64,000 nucleotides of DNA from Rotaria sordida (Eukaryota > Rotifera > Eurotatoria > Philodinida > Philodinidae). The notes beneath the pieces were generated by a model that saw only the letters and a program-made list of their open reading frames with translations, did not search any database and was not told the DNA's origin. The DNA lies in contig CAJNOL010000682.1 in the NCBI GenBank assembly GCA_905250125.1, forward strand, positions 47,681 through 111,680. Reading direction: 5' to 3'. Of the stretch, positions 24,972 to 38,224 are shown piece after piece. Each line of letters opens with the position of its first letter. The first letter of the stretch is position 1. The position numbers and the translations under genes were made by a program.

Positions 24972-27900
24972 TTAATAGGTTTTTGGATCAATTCCAACAT
25001 GTAATGGAGAAAGTGATCGTGCTCTATGACTGGCTTCGGTTCGACGAGATACTGGACTTGGACTACGTTGTCGTGGGTGTGCTGAATGAATATTTTGATG
25101 ATGATGATAATGTTGAAATGGTATTTGTTGTTGATGTGTAAGATTAGTGGACGTTGTTGTTGATGCAGGCATTGGTAAAACAGGTATAGCCATTGTCGGT
25201 TGAACAACACTAAGTAGACGTTCTAAACAAGCTGTTATTTCATAATCAGGTATAGATAATGTTTTAGAATCTAAACCAAGCATACGAGCTATTAATGAAC
25301 GGAAATCAAGTAACTAAAATAATGAAAAAAGAACAAGTAAGAAAATTTTATTTTTCGAAATTTTAATAAATCCTTACTCGGTGTTCTCGTTCAGTAATTT
25401 GTTCAAGTGAACTTTTCAAAAATCTTACTTCATTAGATAAAGCTCGTACAGCATTATCTGATGAAATTAATGTTCTATTTGCTTCATCATCTACTGAATG
25501 TATTTTATCTTGTAATGTTGAAATTTTTACAGCTTGTTTATCACGTATATTTTGTAATTTATCAAGATCTTCTAAAAGACGTCGAATTTCTTTTTCTTGT
25601 TCAACTAAACGATTCTAAAAAGAATTTAATTTTTTAAATAAATAAATTAAATTAAATTAAAATATATTGTTGATTTACTTTAAGTATCTGAATATCTGTT
25701 ATTTGAGCTTTTAATTGTGTATTTTCTTGTTTTAAATCAGTAACTTGTTGTGTTAAATGATCAACTTTAACTTTCATCTTTCTAGATAACATAACATGAT
25801 CATCAATTTCACGTTCTAAATCTGTTTTAGCTGCACGTCCTTCTTCTAATGCAATAACTTTTTTACGTAATAAATCTAAATGTAAATCTTTATTTTCCAT
25901 TTGTTCTTTTAATTGTTTAATTTTTCTTTGTAAACTATAAATTGAAGTTTTTTGATCAACAATTGAATCTTTTTCTGATTTCATTAATTGTTCAGCACGT
26001 GTTAAAATAACATCTGGATTAAGTTCATAGCCAAGTTCATTTGAAATATTTTCTATTTTCATTATTGATGCAAGACGTTCAAGAAAATGAAGAAATTTTG
26101 CTTTATCTTGTTTAAGATTTTCACGATAAACTTCTGTTGTTGTATAATCATTATCAAGAGTTTTAAGACGATGTTCTAATTCAAGTAAATGGGATTCAGC
26201 ATGATGTCGTTTATTATCAGATTCTTTATTAATTTCAATTTGTTCTTGTAATTGTTTAGATAATTGTTCTTTTTGATTTTGTAAATTTGTGATTATCTAA
26301 GAGAATATTTTACAATTTATTAAAAATATAGAAGAAGAATAGCATTTTCTTTAATTTAACTATTGATAAAATTTAATCAAGGAAATTCTTTCAAATAAGA
26401 ATCTAATTAGAATTGAAAGAAAGATAATTCTAATCATAGGAGATTTTCGTTTTATACCTTGTGAAATCGAAAGTGGTTCATGTGATTTGTTAAAAAGAAA
26501 AAAGATAATATCTCTTATTATACTCTTTGTCTAATCTATGTTGAGTTCGAGGAACGAACTATATAATTTATTGTACAATTAAATTTTAAGACGATTTGCT
26601 ATATTAAACAATACGAGGAAAGGATTTTATTACCGTGCAAAAGATGTAAAACGTTTTTCAGTAAATTGAATCGAGGTGATTACAAGGAAATATTTTTCGA
26701 AATAACATGCAATAGTAATGTTCAAAAATATTATTTTTTTTTTAAATTTCAGTAGAAGAACTCTATCAATTCAGTAGTCGTAGAATAAAAATGTGAACTA
26801 TAATCAAGTTGTTTTCATTTTAATTAAAATTTTTGATAATTCTTTCCTAATTTGTAGATTAGTATAGATTTTCAATGTAGAAAGGGAATGAATGAGAGAC
26901 AACCATTACTCTCCCTCCTTTTTTTGATAGAAAGCAAATAGAAAGAAGTGTAGGTCATATTCAATGGAAATCAATAGTCTACGTCTCTCATTAGTCATAA
27001 TTGAATTTCATGATTTCTCTTCAAACATTATGCAGAAATTCCTATTTAAATATTCAATTTCTATCATTAAATCAGTCTTCTGATTTGATATATCTCCAAA
27101 ACAAGAAGTTTTGTTATCTCTCATTAAAATCGTTTGCATTGAATCGAGATAAAAACATATTGTTACTTTAATTTTAACAAAAATAAAACGAATAAACCAA
27201 TAAAATATCTTCTTCCGACGTTTACTAAAAATAGCAGAGATATAGAAATCTGTTTTATTCTGATTTTAAATTTGTAAAAATGCTTGAACTATTTTTTTTC
27301 TGCTATGAGAATTTATTTTAATAAGAGTAAACTTACAACGCCACGATCTTTACTAGATTGCATTAATAATTGAATTTTTTCTTTAATTTCATCTTCTTTT
27401 GGTTCAACTTTAACATAACCATCAGATAATAATTGTCCAACTTGTTGTTTAAATGCTTCAAAAGTTGTTTTAGCAAAAAGTACATCATTTTCTAATTGTT
27501 TTAAATGTACTTCATTAGATGAAAATTTATTTTCACGTTGATCTAATTCACCACGTGTATTTTGCCAAGCTTTTTGTACAGAATCAAGACGTGATTTTGT
27601 TGTTTCAAGTTCATTTCTTATTGTTTGTTTATCATTAAGTGCAGCATCACGTTCCGCTTTTATTGAATCTATTTGTAAACGATGATTAATAGTATTTTCT
27701 TCATGAATATGTAACTGATTGGCCATTTGTTGAATGGTTGAACGATTAGCATGAGCTTCATTTTCAAATGAACGATGTATTTCTTCGAATTTAACCATTT
27801 TGCCTTTTAATGTAGTATTTTCAGCATTCATATCAGAGATCTAAAGTATACGTAAATTGTAAAATACCATCTAAAAAGAATATTGAAGCATAGGGGTAAA

Positions 27901-30387
27901 AATTGGAATCCACTTCGCCTCTCACAGACCGTGACAAAAATCTTAGCAACGTTCTCCTTCTCCATCACAGACGTTGTTAATATACAATCAAAGACCTAAT
28001 ATCAGTAACGTTTCTTTATAATATATGAACTGTTTCCTTATTGTATTTCTGGAGGATTAAATAAAATGATGTTCCCAAAATAGAGAGAATAAACCCATCT
28101 CTCTATGATTAGCAAGAGTAGCTACATCGTGTTTCACCTCTTATTTCCACAAGAATTGCACTATCAGCTTTTTTTTAAAAGCGTAAGAAATGCTTAAAAT
28201 ATAAAATCTATACTATTTTTAACAAAAAATCTTTAGTAGATCGTATAAAGTATACTATTATTGAATAGATGTAATAACAATTACTATCGACTTAATAGAA
28301 ACTTATTTTTTAATAACTCATAAATGTCTGCCTTTTGTTACTGACGTCTAATTAATTAGTCATCTTATAATGATACAAAGTAATAACAAAGGAATATCTA
28401 CGTTGTTATTGTAAATTAATGGGATATGAATGTGGATGAAGATGGTGATAAGTGTAAGTGTGAGTGTGAATGGAGTAGGTCTTGGTATGTAGGTGATAGC
28501 AAGGTTTCTATTTTACGTACATCCAAACTTTACATCCGCACCCTTCTTACCACCAGAACTTAGTGATCATAAGAGGCAACTTGTATCTTAATACTTAATT
28601 AATAATATGGAACAATTACATAAGATCTTGATAATGTTACAAGAAAATACATATCTTTAATTCGTATTAGAATGCAGAAAAAATATCAGTATATATTTAT
28701 AATTAGTTCTTAACATTTTTGACGAGAAATCGAGATCTAATGATTACTTTTTACTCGAGGATGTCTAAAGATCGCCAAGATTGAAATGAAAGGGATCGAC
28801 GATTTAAGAGACTGATTAGAAGATTTTTCATAAATTTAAGTAGATTTGGGAAGTTTGTGTGTTTCTTTTTTTGGAATCGTTGAGAAAAAAAAACAATAAA
28901 ATACTGAAGTTCCACAGGAGAAAAATCAAGATTTTTCACGGTTAGAGTGAATCACTCCTGTTTTTGTCTTAGAAAATAATATGAATGTTTATTATAATGA
29001 TAATAAGCCTAGACTTCGTAACATTTTGGTAATTATAATCATCACATATAGAAACATGTAAATAATAGAAAAAAAAAGTTAATCATCAATGTTTTTTTCT
29101 CATACATTTACCATTCATAGATGATGCTTGAAAATAAAATGCATTGTTAATTATCAATATGTCATTTCGTTAACAGAAATTCAGTTTTCTACAGTTTAAG
29201 ATCTTTTCTTATTTTTTTTTAATCATTGATACTCTAATTTTTCGTTATTGACTATCATATATAGAAAAAAAAACTCTCTTACTTTAGCCATAAGATTATC
29301 AAATGAAGTTGCTGTTGGTTGTCCGAAATCTCCTCCAAGTGTAATATTTAATTGTGAAAATAATTCTTGTAATTTTTTCTGTAATCCTTCAGTTTTTCTT
29401 TCACTAGCTTCACGTTCTTCCATATGTGTTCTAAAAAATACATATATAAAAAAAAAAACAGAATCAAAATCAATAAAATAAAAACTTTTTCTATTAATTT
29501 TACCTTGTACGTGATTGTAATTCAAGTATTTGTTCTTGTTTTTCTTTAGCATCTTTTTGTAATGATGATATAGTTAATGATGATTTATTAGCAACAGAAT
29601 CATATGAACCAACATTTGATTCAAGTTCACGTATACGCGAACGTAATTGATTATTAGCTTGATTAAGTGATTCATGTTCTTTTTTTAATGATTCAATTTC
29701 ATGTTTTAATTCATTGATACGTTCATCTTTTGCAGTTAATTTTATTGTTGTTTCACGTAACTAAATTTTAAGAATAAAATTAAAAGAAAAAAAAAAACAA
29801 ATCAAATTAAATCATGATTTACATCGTGAGTTAATCCTTCAACTTTTGTTCTATGTTGATCAAGTTCACGTCTAGCTCCTTCTAATGCATTTCGTTCTTG
29901 TCCAACAAGAGCTTCATATTTTTCTGTTTCAAAATGTTCAGTTTTATTTGGATCTCTAGAATAAAAAAAAACAACATACACAAGTATATTAATTATAATT
30001 AAATTTAAATTTACTGCATTGATGTTAATTCTAGAATAAGTGCATCTTTTTTTTCTAAATCTTTTTTTAATAAACGAATTTGATCTTGAAACTAAAATAA
30101 ATGAACATGGTTTCTTTTTATCCTAGAAAAAAAAAAAAAGGGAAATAAAATCTTACATCAACTACAACTCTTTTCGATTCATAATTTTCATTTGAACCAT
30201 TTGCGTATCCATGGTGATGATAACTAGTAGTTGTTGTTGTATATGGTAATGGACTTGACGTTCCATACGAACCACGATATGTATTATGCTGTGTTTGTTG
30301 CATAAATGGAGTATTAGAATGTGCATCAATTATAGTTCGAGCTGAACCAAGAATATCACGATCAAGCATATAACTTGAAGATGTCAT
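24972..30387 (-). CDS. CCDC170: CCDC170-like coiled-coil protein, 9 exons, about 848 aa
   Basis: Exons, 5' to 3': 30387-30157, 30091-30015, 29955-29823, 29760-29504, 29430-29283, 27840-27337, 26296-25679, 25614-25378, 25313-24972. All borders are GT/AG and phases match throughout. The N-terminus is Ser/Tyr/Gly/His-rich and disordered (MTSSSYMLDRDILGSARTII). Nearly continuous coiled coil follows, including NNQLRSRIRELESNVGSYDS, EKQEQILELQSRTRTHMEER, YRENLKQDKAKFLHFLERLA, and EQMENKDLHLDLLRKKVIAL. A short globular piece (LLDFRSLIARMLGLDS) and a Ser/Pro/Arg-rich tail end it. This order and these phrases fit CCDC170, a microtubule- and cilium-associated protein, from memory of the family; length is somewhat above the roughly 715 residues of human. 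Six introns are 59-73 bp; two are 1040 and 1442 bp. Start chosen as the first ATG of the open exon. Another long ciliary or centrosomal coiled-coil family is the alternative. Confidence 0.8.
28420..28555. repeat. telomere-like inverted repeat, copy C, inside a CCDC170 intron
   Basis: GT-rich left half (AAGTGTAAGTGTGAGTGTGA) faces a CA-rich right half (ACATCCAAACTTTACATCCG followed by CACCC), so the stretch folds imperfectly. It resembles copies A and B in order, though it is more decayed. It lies in the 1442-bp intron between the fifth and sixth exons and may account for part of that intron's length. Confidence 0.45.
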
Positions 30388-31249
30388 TGTGTTTTCTTAA
30401 TCTATTTTGAAATTCTGACAAATGTGTCAAATAAACCAACAAGGTTTCTTTAAGTTTATAGACACACAACGCCATTGTGAAAATTTGAAGTCTTAGGAAT
30501 GACCTTTATTGAATCTAGTGAACATTAAAAATTAGTTAATTAGAAATAATTTTATCTTGAATATTGAATCTTTATTGATTATAGAAATTCAGAATTGGAT
30601 ATGTTTGCAAAATGCATAAATGTGTTGTAATAAAAACTGAACCAATAAAAAAAAGAAAAGGTTTGGTGATGGTTATTCGTCTGTTTTTTTTTTGTTGTCA
30701 TTGTCGTTGTTGTCACATTTTCATTTATTTATACTCATTGCCATTGTCTATTATTTAAAGAACAAAAAAAGAAAATATGAGAAAACTCATGTAATCATAA
30801 TGTCTCATTATGTTTCTTTAGTAATAAACAAGTAATGATTCGTTTTTTTTTCTTTCCCTTACGTTTGTTGGTACAGGTAAACTCTATATAAGATATGGTA
30901 TATGTAGTGCGCACATAATTTCAGCAACAAATGATTTTTATTGATATGAAAAAAATGACATAACTCATTGTTGAATGATGATTTGCCTGTTATTATAATG
31001 AGCACACCTTTACTTTAATTACATCTTCACACTGATTGAAGTGGTTTATACATACAACATTGCTTGAGGGTATAAACACTGTGATTATAGTGAAGATGTT
31101 TCTTATAACGGATTAATAAATATATCTATTTTGATTAATCAAAGATTTCATCGAAAGAATATAGAAAATTTTTTTTATTGTAGATGAAGCCAATTGAATA
31201 AACGAATATATTCTTAATTGGTATTATTGAATAGAATAAAAATTTCATT
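30388..31249. promoter_or_regulatory. shared divergent 5' region of CCDC170 and TM9SF3
   Basis: 862 bp separate the start codons of two head-to-head genes, so both promoters should lie here. The sequence is AT-rich with poly-T tracts. I do not see an unambiguous TATA box or initiator for either gene. Confidence 0.5.
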
Positions 31250-34200
31250 ATGAATATTTATCAATCATTTCTTTTTCTTTTGGCTATTTTTACAATAACT
31301 TACTGTGATGAACATGATCATAAAGTATAGAAATAAAATCAAACAAAAAAAAACTTATATAGATGTTTATCTTCTTTAATTTAGTATGAAGAAGGTCAAG
31401 AAGTTGTTTTATGGATGAATACAGTTGGTCCATATCATAATCGACAAGAAACATATAATTATTTTTCATTACCATTTTGTCGTGGATCAAAAAAAGAAAT
31501 CTCACATTATCATGAAACATTAGGTGAAAATATTTTAGGTGTTGAATTAGAATATAGTGGAGTTGAAATTAATTATAAACGTAAGATTTTTATTTGTTTT
31601 CTTTCTTTCTTTTTGTTTTATTAATTAAATTATTTTCAAATTCGTAGGTGATAAAGAAAAAACAGATTTTTGTGAAATAACATTAACACATGAAAATTAT
31701 GATGCATTTACATATGGAATTAAAAATCATTATTGGTATCAAATGTTTATTGATGATTTACCTATTTGGGGTTTGTTATATAGATATATGTCATAATTTC
31801 TTTTTTTTTTTATTTCATAAAAAATAGGTATTGTTGGTGAAATGGATGAATCAGGAAAATCTGCTTATATATGGACGCATAAAAAATTTGAAATTGGATA
31901 TAATGGTAAGCGAATAGTTGATGTTAATTTAACATCAGAATCAAAAGTACAAATACAACCAAATACAAAATTAACATTTTCATATGAAATTGTATGGAGA
32001 CTATCAAATATAGAATTTACAAATAGATTTGATAAATATCTTGATCCAGGATTTTTTCAACATAAAGTAAATATTAATAAATAATATTTTGTTTAATTAT
32101 AGAAATTTATTATTTAGATTCATTGGTTTTCAATTTTTAATTCATTTATGATGGTTTTATTTCTTGTTGGACTTGTTAGTATGATTCTATTACGAACATT
32201 GAGAAAAGATTATGCAAGATATGGAAAAGATGAAGATTTGGATGATATGGTAGGGAAAATTTTATTTTATCAAAAAACAAAAAAAAATAATTATCAAATC
32301 TTTTTCGAAAATTATGGGTTAATAAGTTCGATTTAAATTGTTGAAAATGTAAACATAGAATTATTTCTATATAATGAACAATAAAGAGCATTTTTAAAAT
32401 AATAAATTCCTTCTATAGATTATAACAGAGATCAGTAGTTTCTTTAATTTCTGACATGACGATTTTGTATTCAGATATTGACATTTATATTATAAAAGAA
32501 TTCATACTGATTAGGTAATCATTGTTTTTTCCTATTTTGCAAACTTTTTATTTGAAATTTTAAGTAATGTAAATAATTAGAATTCGTGTGAAATAAATTT
32601 TAAATCGACTAATATTTTTTTTCTATAGGAACGTGATTTGGGTGATGAATATGGTTGGAAACAAGTTCATGGTGATGTATTTCGTCCTCCTGCTCATCCT
32701 ATATTATTTTGTTCATTAATTGGTTCTGGTTATCAAATAGCAACAGTAACAATACTTTGTATTGTTATAACAATTCTTGGTGATCTTTATACTGAGTAAA
32801 ATAAATCTGATAAATTTAGTTTCTTAAATATTTTTTTTAATTTTTTTTGAAATTATTTAGACGTGCATTACTTTTTAGTACAGCTATATTTCTTTATGCA
32901 GCAGCATCAGTAATTAATGGTTATGCTGGTGGAAGTTTATATTCACGAATGGGTGGTTAGTTATGTTAGTTGATTGTTAAAATCTATTATTATTTTTATT
33001 TAATTTAGGACAATTATGGATGAAACAATTAATTGTAGGCGCATTTTTTGTTCCATTTCTAATTTGTGGTGTATCATTTCTTGTTAATTTTATTTCAATT
33101 TATTATGGATCATCACGTTCAATACCATTTACTGTTATGGTTTGTTTAACAAAAAACAAAGAACAATAAAATTTGATTTTGTTTTTTAAATTAAAATTTT
33201 AGTTAAGTGTAACAGCTATTTGTTTATTTGTTATTTTACCATTAACTGCAATTGGAACAGTACTTGGAAGAAATATAAGTGGTAAAATAAATCATCCATG
33301 TCGAACAAATGCTGTACCACGACCAATACCAGAAAAGAAATGGTTTATGGAACCATATGTGATTATATTTGCAAGTGGAATTTTACCATTTGGATCGATT
33401 TTTATTGAAATGTAAATGAGTTTTTTTTTTTCCTTTCGAAAGAATAGTATGTTGAAAGAATATTTTATTTTTGTATTTAGGTATTTTATTTTTACATCAT
33501 TTTGGGCTTATAAGGTAAATGAATAAATAGAAAAATAAATAAATGAATAAATAAAATTTTGTATTATTTTATTTAGATTTATTATGTTTATGGATTTATG
33601 TTACTTGTATTTTTAATTCTTACTGTTGTTACTGTTTGTGTAACAATAGTTGCAACATATTTTTTGCTCAATTCCGAAGATTATCGATGGTAAAGTTAGA
33701 AAATATATTGTTTTTCTTTTTTTTCGAGTATTTGAAGGACAAAACAAAAAAATTTTTCAAGCTGATGCAGACTGATGAGAAAAAGGACGACATTTAAGTA
33801 ATATATGAATATATTGAATAATATGGTTAATAGAAGAAAAAAAATATTAGTAATTCTATAGACATCATCTGATGTATTATGAATCTTTGAATTGAATAGA
33901 TTGATTTACTTGTTATTTTTTTTCTATAAAAAATAAGTTAAGCCCTCCCACACTCAAAAATCAATCTTGAACCAGGTGCATTTAAATTACATGAAATTTT
34001 CAGCTCCTTATCATGATGTTTTTAGGAGATACTCATCAAACAAGAGCCAAAAATAGCTCACTTAATAAGCTGAAACACTATGTGGGCTATCGTTCTATAT
34101 AATTAATTTATTTTTTATTCGAAAGAGAATGTCAGACTGCAGTACCTAGCAGGCGCTTTTTTAAAACTTCTTATTGTTTATGCAGAGAAAAAGGATGACA

Positions 34201-37200
34201 AGTTGAATACCTCAAAAAATGAGCTCTGTCAGTCACTGCAACTGTGTATGTCTGACCTTTCAAAAAAAAAAGGATAAGGTAATTGACTATAATGAGGCTA
34301 CTTCGAGAATTATGAGATGCGTGATAAGATAAGCATAAATAAAGAAAAAGAGAAAAATATTTGTTGCTTTTTCTGAAGAAAACATATTTTTGAAGCACAA
34401 AGTAATGGAAATCATTAGAAATTTTGGCAAAAAATGAGGTATCAAATAAAAAAATCATGTTGTTTATAAAAGATCAGACCTTTGGCGATCATCTCAATTT
34501 TGATTTTTCGGATGAAAATTGACTTTTTCTGCGAGAGACTTACATATTCGGATTAAAAACAATAAGTTTACTTCGAAATTATGATTAGTATTGGAAGAAC
34601 TTTCAGCATAAACTACAATCAATGATTGTCGTTAGATGCTCTATTATTTTGGGGTGAACTAATTTATACATCAGGTGATCCATAAATAATGAATCTCTTC
34701 ATATTTTGACAATAGTTTTTTCAATCTGCAGATGAAATTTTTTTCCATCAAACAGATGCGCCATTAGATTCTCTACAAAAAGTGAATAACACTCATCTCT
34801 ATAGAAAGTGAAGAAAGAAAGTTAAATAAAGAATATTCAATACATAGAACCGGATCAACTTTTTAAGCTTTTCATTATTTCAAAAATTTTTGAATATTTT
34901 AAATAATCCTAAAGACAATGGAAAAAAAGTGAAAATATTTTTCTATACTTTGAAATGTGGTCTATCGTGTTACAGAATTCAAACTTTGCTGAAATCAAAA
35001 TGAAATATGAAAAATTTAGCATCATCATAATTCATTTGACAACAGCTTGAATCTACTTTTTCCAAACTGTATTTAAGATAAAAACAATGGATTAAACTTT
35101 TATCGTTGAATCTTATAGAGAAATTATTTCTCATTAAAAATAAAAGTGAAATTCGAACTCAAAATTTTTCTAATTTGACGTCCTTATTCAACGAGTATTC
35201 AAATAGCTGAATTTTTTCTGCTGTTTCAATATGGAGAATATCAATGTAAATTTTGTATATAAATTTAGTATTTATTTATTGAATATTAATTGATAGAGTT
35301 TATCAACAATTATAAAATATATGTACTCCTTCTTTGTTTGATATCTCTCAGGTCAATAAAAGTATATTTTTAAGTTAAAAGCTTTTCAGCTTAGAAAGTC
35401 GAGTTATTGATGAGTGTTAAGGAAAGTCATGTTGAATAATTTTTTAATTTTTTCGTAGTATTTTTTTAAAATTTATTTAAATATTATGAGGTGTTTCGTT
35501 AAACGAAATTGACTTCATCTCAAACTATATGATAATATACACCCATGTAAATTTTATACGCAGAATATTATTTTATTTTTGCTTTCCTTTTACGTTTTAT
35601 TAATAGTAGAACGAACACAGAAAAATATTCAAAAAAGTAATATCTCATCTAGTATCGCCATCTGTTCGTTCTAATATCAATAAATGAATAAAGAAAAGCA
35701 AAGAAAACGAAAAAAAGAATATTAATCGTATTCAAAATATTCATCTAAGGACAAACAGCCATTTTCATATAGTTCCACTGTATCAAGAATTCGTTGATGT
35801 TGAAAAATAATTTTTTTTTTATTTCATGAAGACTTATCCATATTGTTGTTAAATTGTTTCATCATAGCAGTGTTGAATGCATAATTTGAAAGGAGAAAAA
35901 ATTATTGTTAAAATACACAGAGATTCATTATTTTATGGTCCATTCAATATCTCATTCATAAGAAGAAAATTCATCTGAGAATTTAAAGAAATGTGAAAAC
36001 TTGCTAATGGTGTTAATAAACAAGGAGAATCTGAGAGTTATCTGTCCTTGTTCGAACCAAGATCTGGAAATTGATGTTTTGATAGAATGAAACGAAAGAA
36101 ACCTGACCTTACACACCTTTAAACATCACAGAATTAGTTTAATTTTGGATTAGAACCTTTTGACAACATCTTCTATGTTTTATATAATATAGAACTAATC
36201 TGTAATTAATTCAAAAATACTGCACAATAGATCTGATGAGAGTTCACTTTGCTTTACCTCAGATATCGGATAAGCCCATAGCATTTGTTCATATTGAAGT
36301 TGTTGATGAGCCAGAATTTCCGATTAGGAAAGATTAGTAAGGACTTCCTCCTCACGAAAATTTCCGACTTTCCTCAAAGTTTTTTTTTTAGTCTTGTGAA
36401 AAATTCTGACAGAAAGAGAATTTTAGCTTTGCTTCTGATAGACATTCATACGAAAATGCTTTCTCTCGGGGAAAATACCACAGAAAGTCACTGCCTTCAG
36501 CATTTTCTATTCGATTTATGCTTGAAAGACGTAGGGACGTAACCAGAAGATCGGAAGTGATAGGGCGATATTTTACGATAATGTGGAAAATCTATGCACT
36601 AAAGTGTTAATGATGATAATTATTACGTTTTTTCTTTTTTCTGGTAATAGTTCAGTGTCAGGCCTAGCCCACTCTTGGTTACTTCACTAGATAGACGAAC
36701 AAAGACACTTTCTATCAAATTTTCAGCCTCTTCAATTCGAAAGCAATCGGAAAACTTGTGATGAATATTCCAAGAATCAGTTTAAATTCAAGCCTTTCTT
36801 TGTATACTCACATATTCAGCATATTGAAGATGAGAGTTGATTGAATACAAAAGTTTAGAGTTTGTATACAGTCGGATCCGAGTTTAGAATGAATTTAATA
36901 GGCTCTATTAGGAAGACAACGAGAGGTAGGAGAGTATATGAAAATTTTAAAATATTTGTTATAATATGAAAAAATATTTTTTAGGCAATGGACAAGTTTT
37001 CTAGCTGGAGCATCATCATCGATTTATGTTTATTTCTATGCGATTTATTATTTCTTATTTAAAACAAAGTAACTTAAATAATAATAAAGAAATTTTTTAT
37101 TGATAAAAAAGATAAAAACTACATATTGTTTTAATTTTAGAATGTATGGCATGTTTCAAACGGTATTTTATTTTGGTTATATGGCATTATTTTCTGTTGG

Positions 37201-37282
37201 CCTTGGAATAATGTGTGGAACATTTGGTTATGTGGGTACTCAAGCATTTGTTCGAAAGATTTATTCACATAAAATAGACTAA
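31250..37282 (+). CDS. TM9SF3: transmembrane 9 superfamily member 3 (nonaspanin), 13 exons, 579 aa
   Basis: Exons: 31250-31324, 31385-31580, 31648-31770, 31828-32066, 32118-32249, 32629-32795, 32861-32955, 33009-33139, 33203-33411, 33481-33514, 33577-33689, 36985-37068, 37141-37282. Phases agree at every junction. The product has a signal peptide ([19 protein letters not shown]), a lumenal domain of about 200 residues ([44 protein letters not shown]) and a nine-helix nonaspanin core ([64 protein letters not shown]). It ends [11 protein letters not shown], the TM9SF3-type tail with K/R residues used for Golgi/COPI retention. Near-identical phrases throughout leave little doubt; human TM9SF3 is 589 aa. 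Family role is in endosome/Golgi membrane protein sorting. Ten introns are 51-72 bp, one is 379 bp and one is 3295 bp. Confidence 0.97.
33690..36984 (+). other. 3.3-kb intron of TM9SF3
   Basis: The intron splits the codon for Trp in DYRWQWTSFL: donor G|GTAAAG at 33690, acceptor TTTTTTAG at 36984. It is roughly fifty times longer than its neighbours. It contains no gene I can support; short frames at 34171-34458 (minus) and 36285-36542 (plus) look like composition noise. A GC-richer patch around 36540-36780 may be insertion debris. Confidence 0.7.
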
Positions 37283-37375
37283 AAAAAGGACAATTTTTTT
37301 TCTCCAATTATGTCATATCTCTTGTTTTTGCAGCAGCAGCAGTAGCAAAATCTCACATATAGTGATGAATGAATC

Positions 37376-37381
37376 AATAAA
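37376..37381 (+). terminator. polyadenylation signal AATAAA of TM9SF3
   Basis: AATAAA about 94 bp after the TAA of TM9SF3, following a short CAG repeat in the 3' UTR. Confidence 0.5.
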
Positions 37382-38224
37382 AAGATAGGAACAAAGAGAA
37401 AAGAACGTTTCTTATTTTAAATTTCAATCCTTTTTTTTCTCGAAACAACACATGCTGTTGTTGTTATTGTTGTTTTTCTTTTCATATACATACTAATATT
37501 TTATTTATTTCTTTTTCTTTTATCTCTCTTCCGTTTGTTGTGTATTCCGTTTTTTTTTTTCATTCTTATATTTGCTTGTTTTTGTTATAATTACATTAGT
37601 CTATCTTCTGTTGATAACAGGTGAGAGAGAGAGAGAAGAGGTGGAGGAGAAGATGAAAATCTTTCGCTTTTTTGTTCTTATTTATAAAAAAAAAAAAAAA
37701 GAAAAGACAAACAATTTATTAAATGTATCGCATAAGATTTTAAACTAACAATTTCTTTTATTGAAAAAAAAAATCAACTAATAATTAAAATAACAGATAA
37801 TAAAAAGGAAAATTTTAGTTGAAAATGGTTACCAAATAAATTGAATAAGTATGGAATTCAATTCTAATGTATCAAAAAATCTGATACAAAAAAAAAAATT
37901 GATAAACTTAAAATGAGAACTTATAATAAGAATAGTTTTCTCCTCAATAGAACGAACTGCTTTCTTAGTTTAAATAATGGTAGAAAATATATAGATTCAT
38001 ATTATTCCTCGGAATAGAAAACTCTGCTCAGAGAAACGATGCACCAGACGTAATAGAAGATCGTCTGTAAATAATTTATTTCTTGCGATTTGAACCTTTA
38101 GCTAATGTGTTTATGTCAATATTTGCTTATTTTTCGTCGCTATGCACCAAAAATCTTAAAATACTGAAGTCAATTTCATTTCTAGGCTTGTAAAAACTTA
38201 GAAATCTCTTTCTAGATCCTCAAG

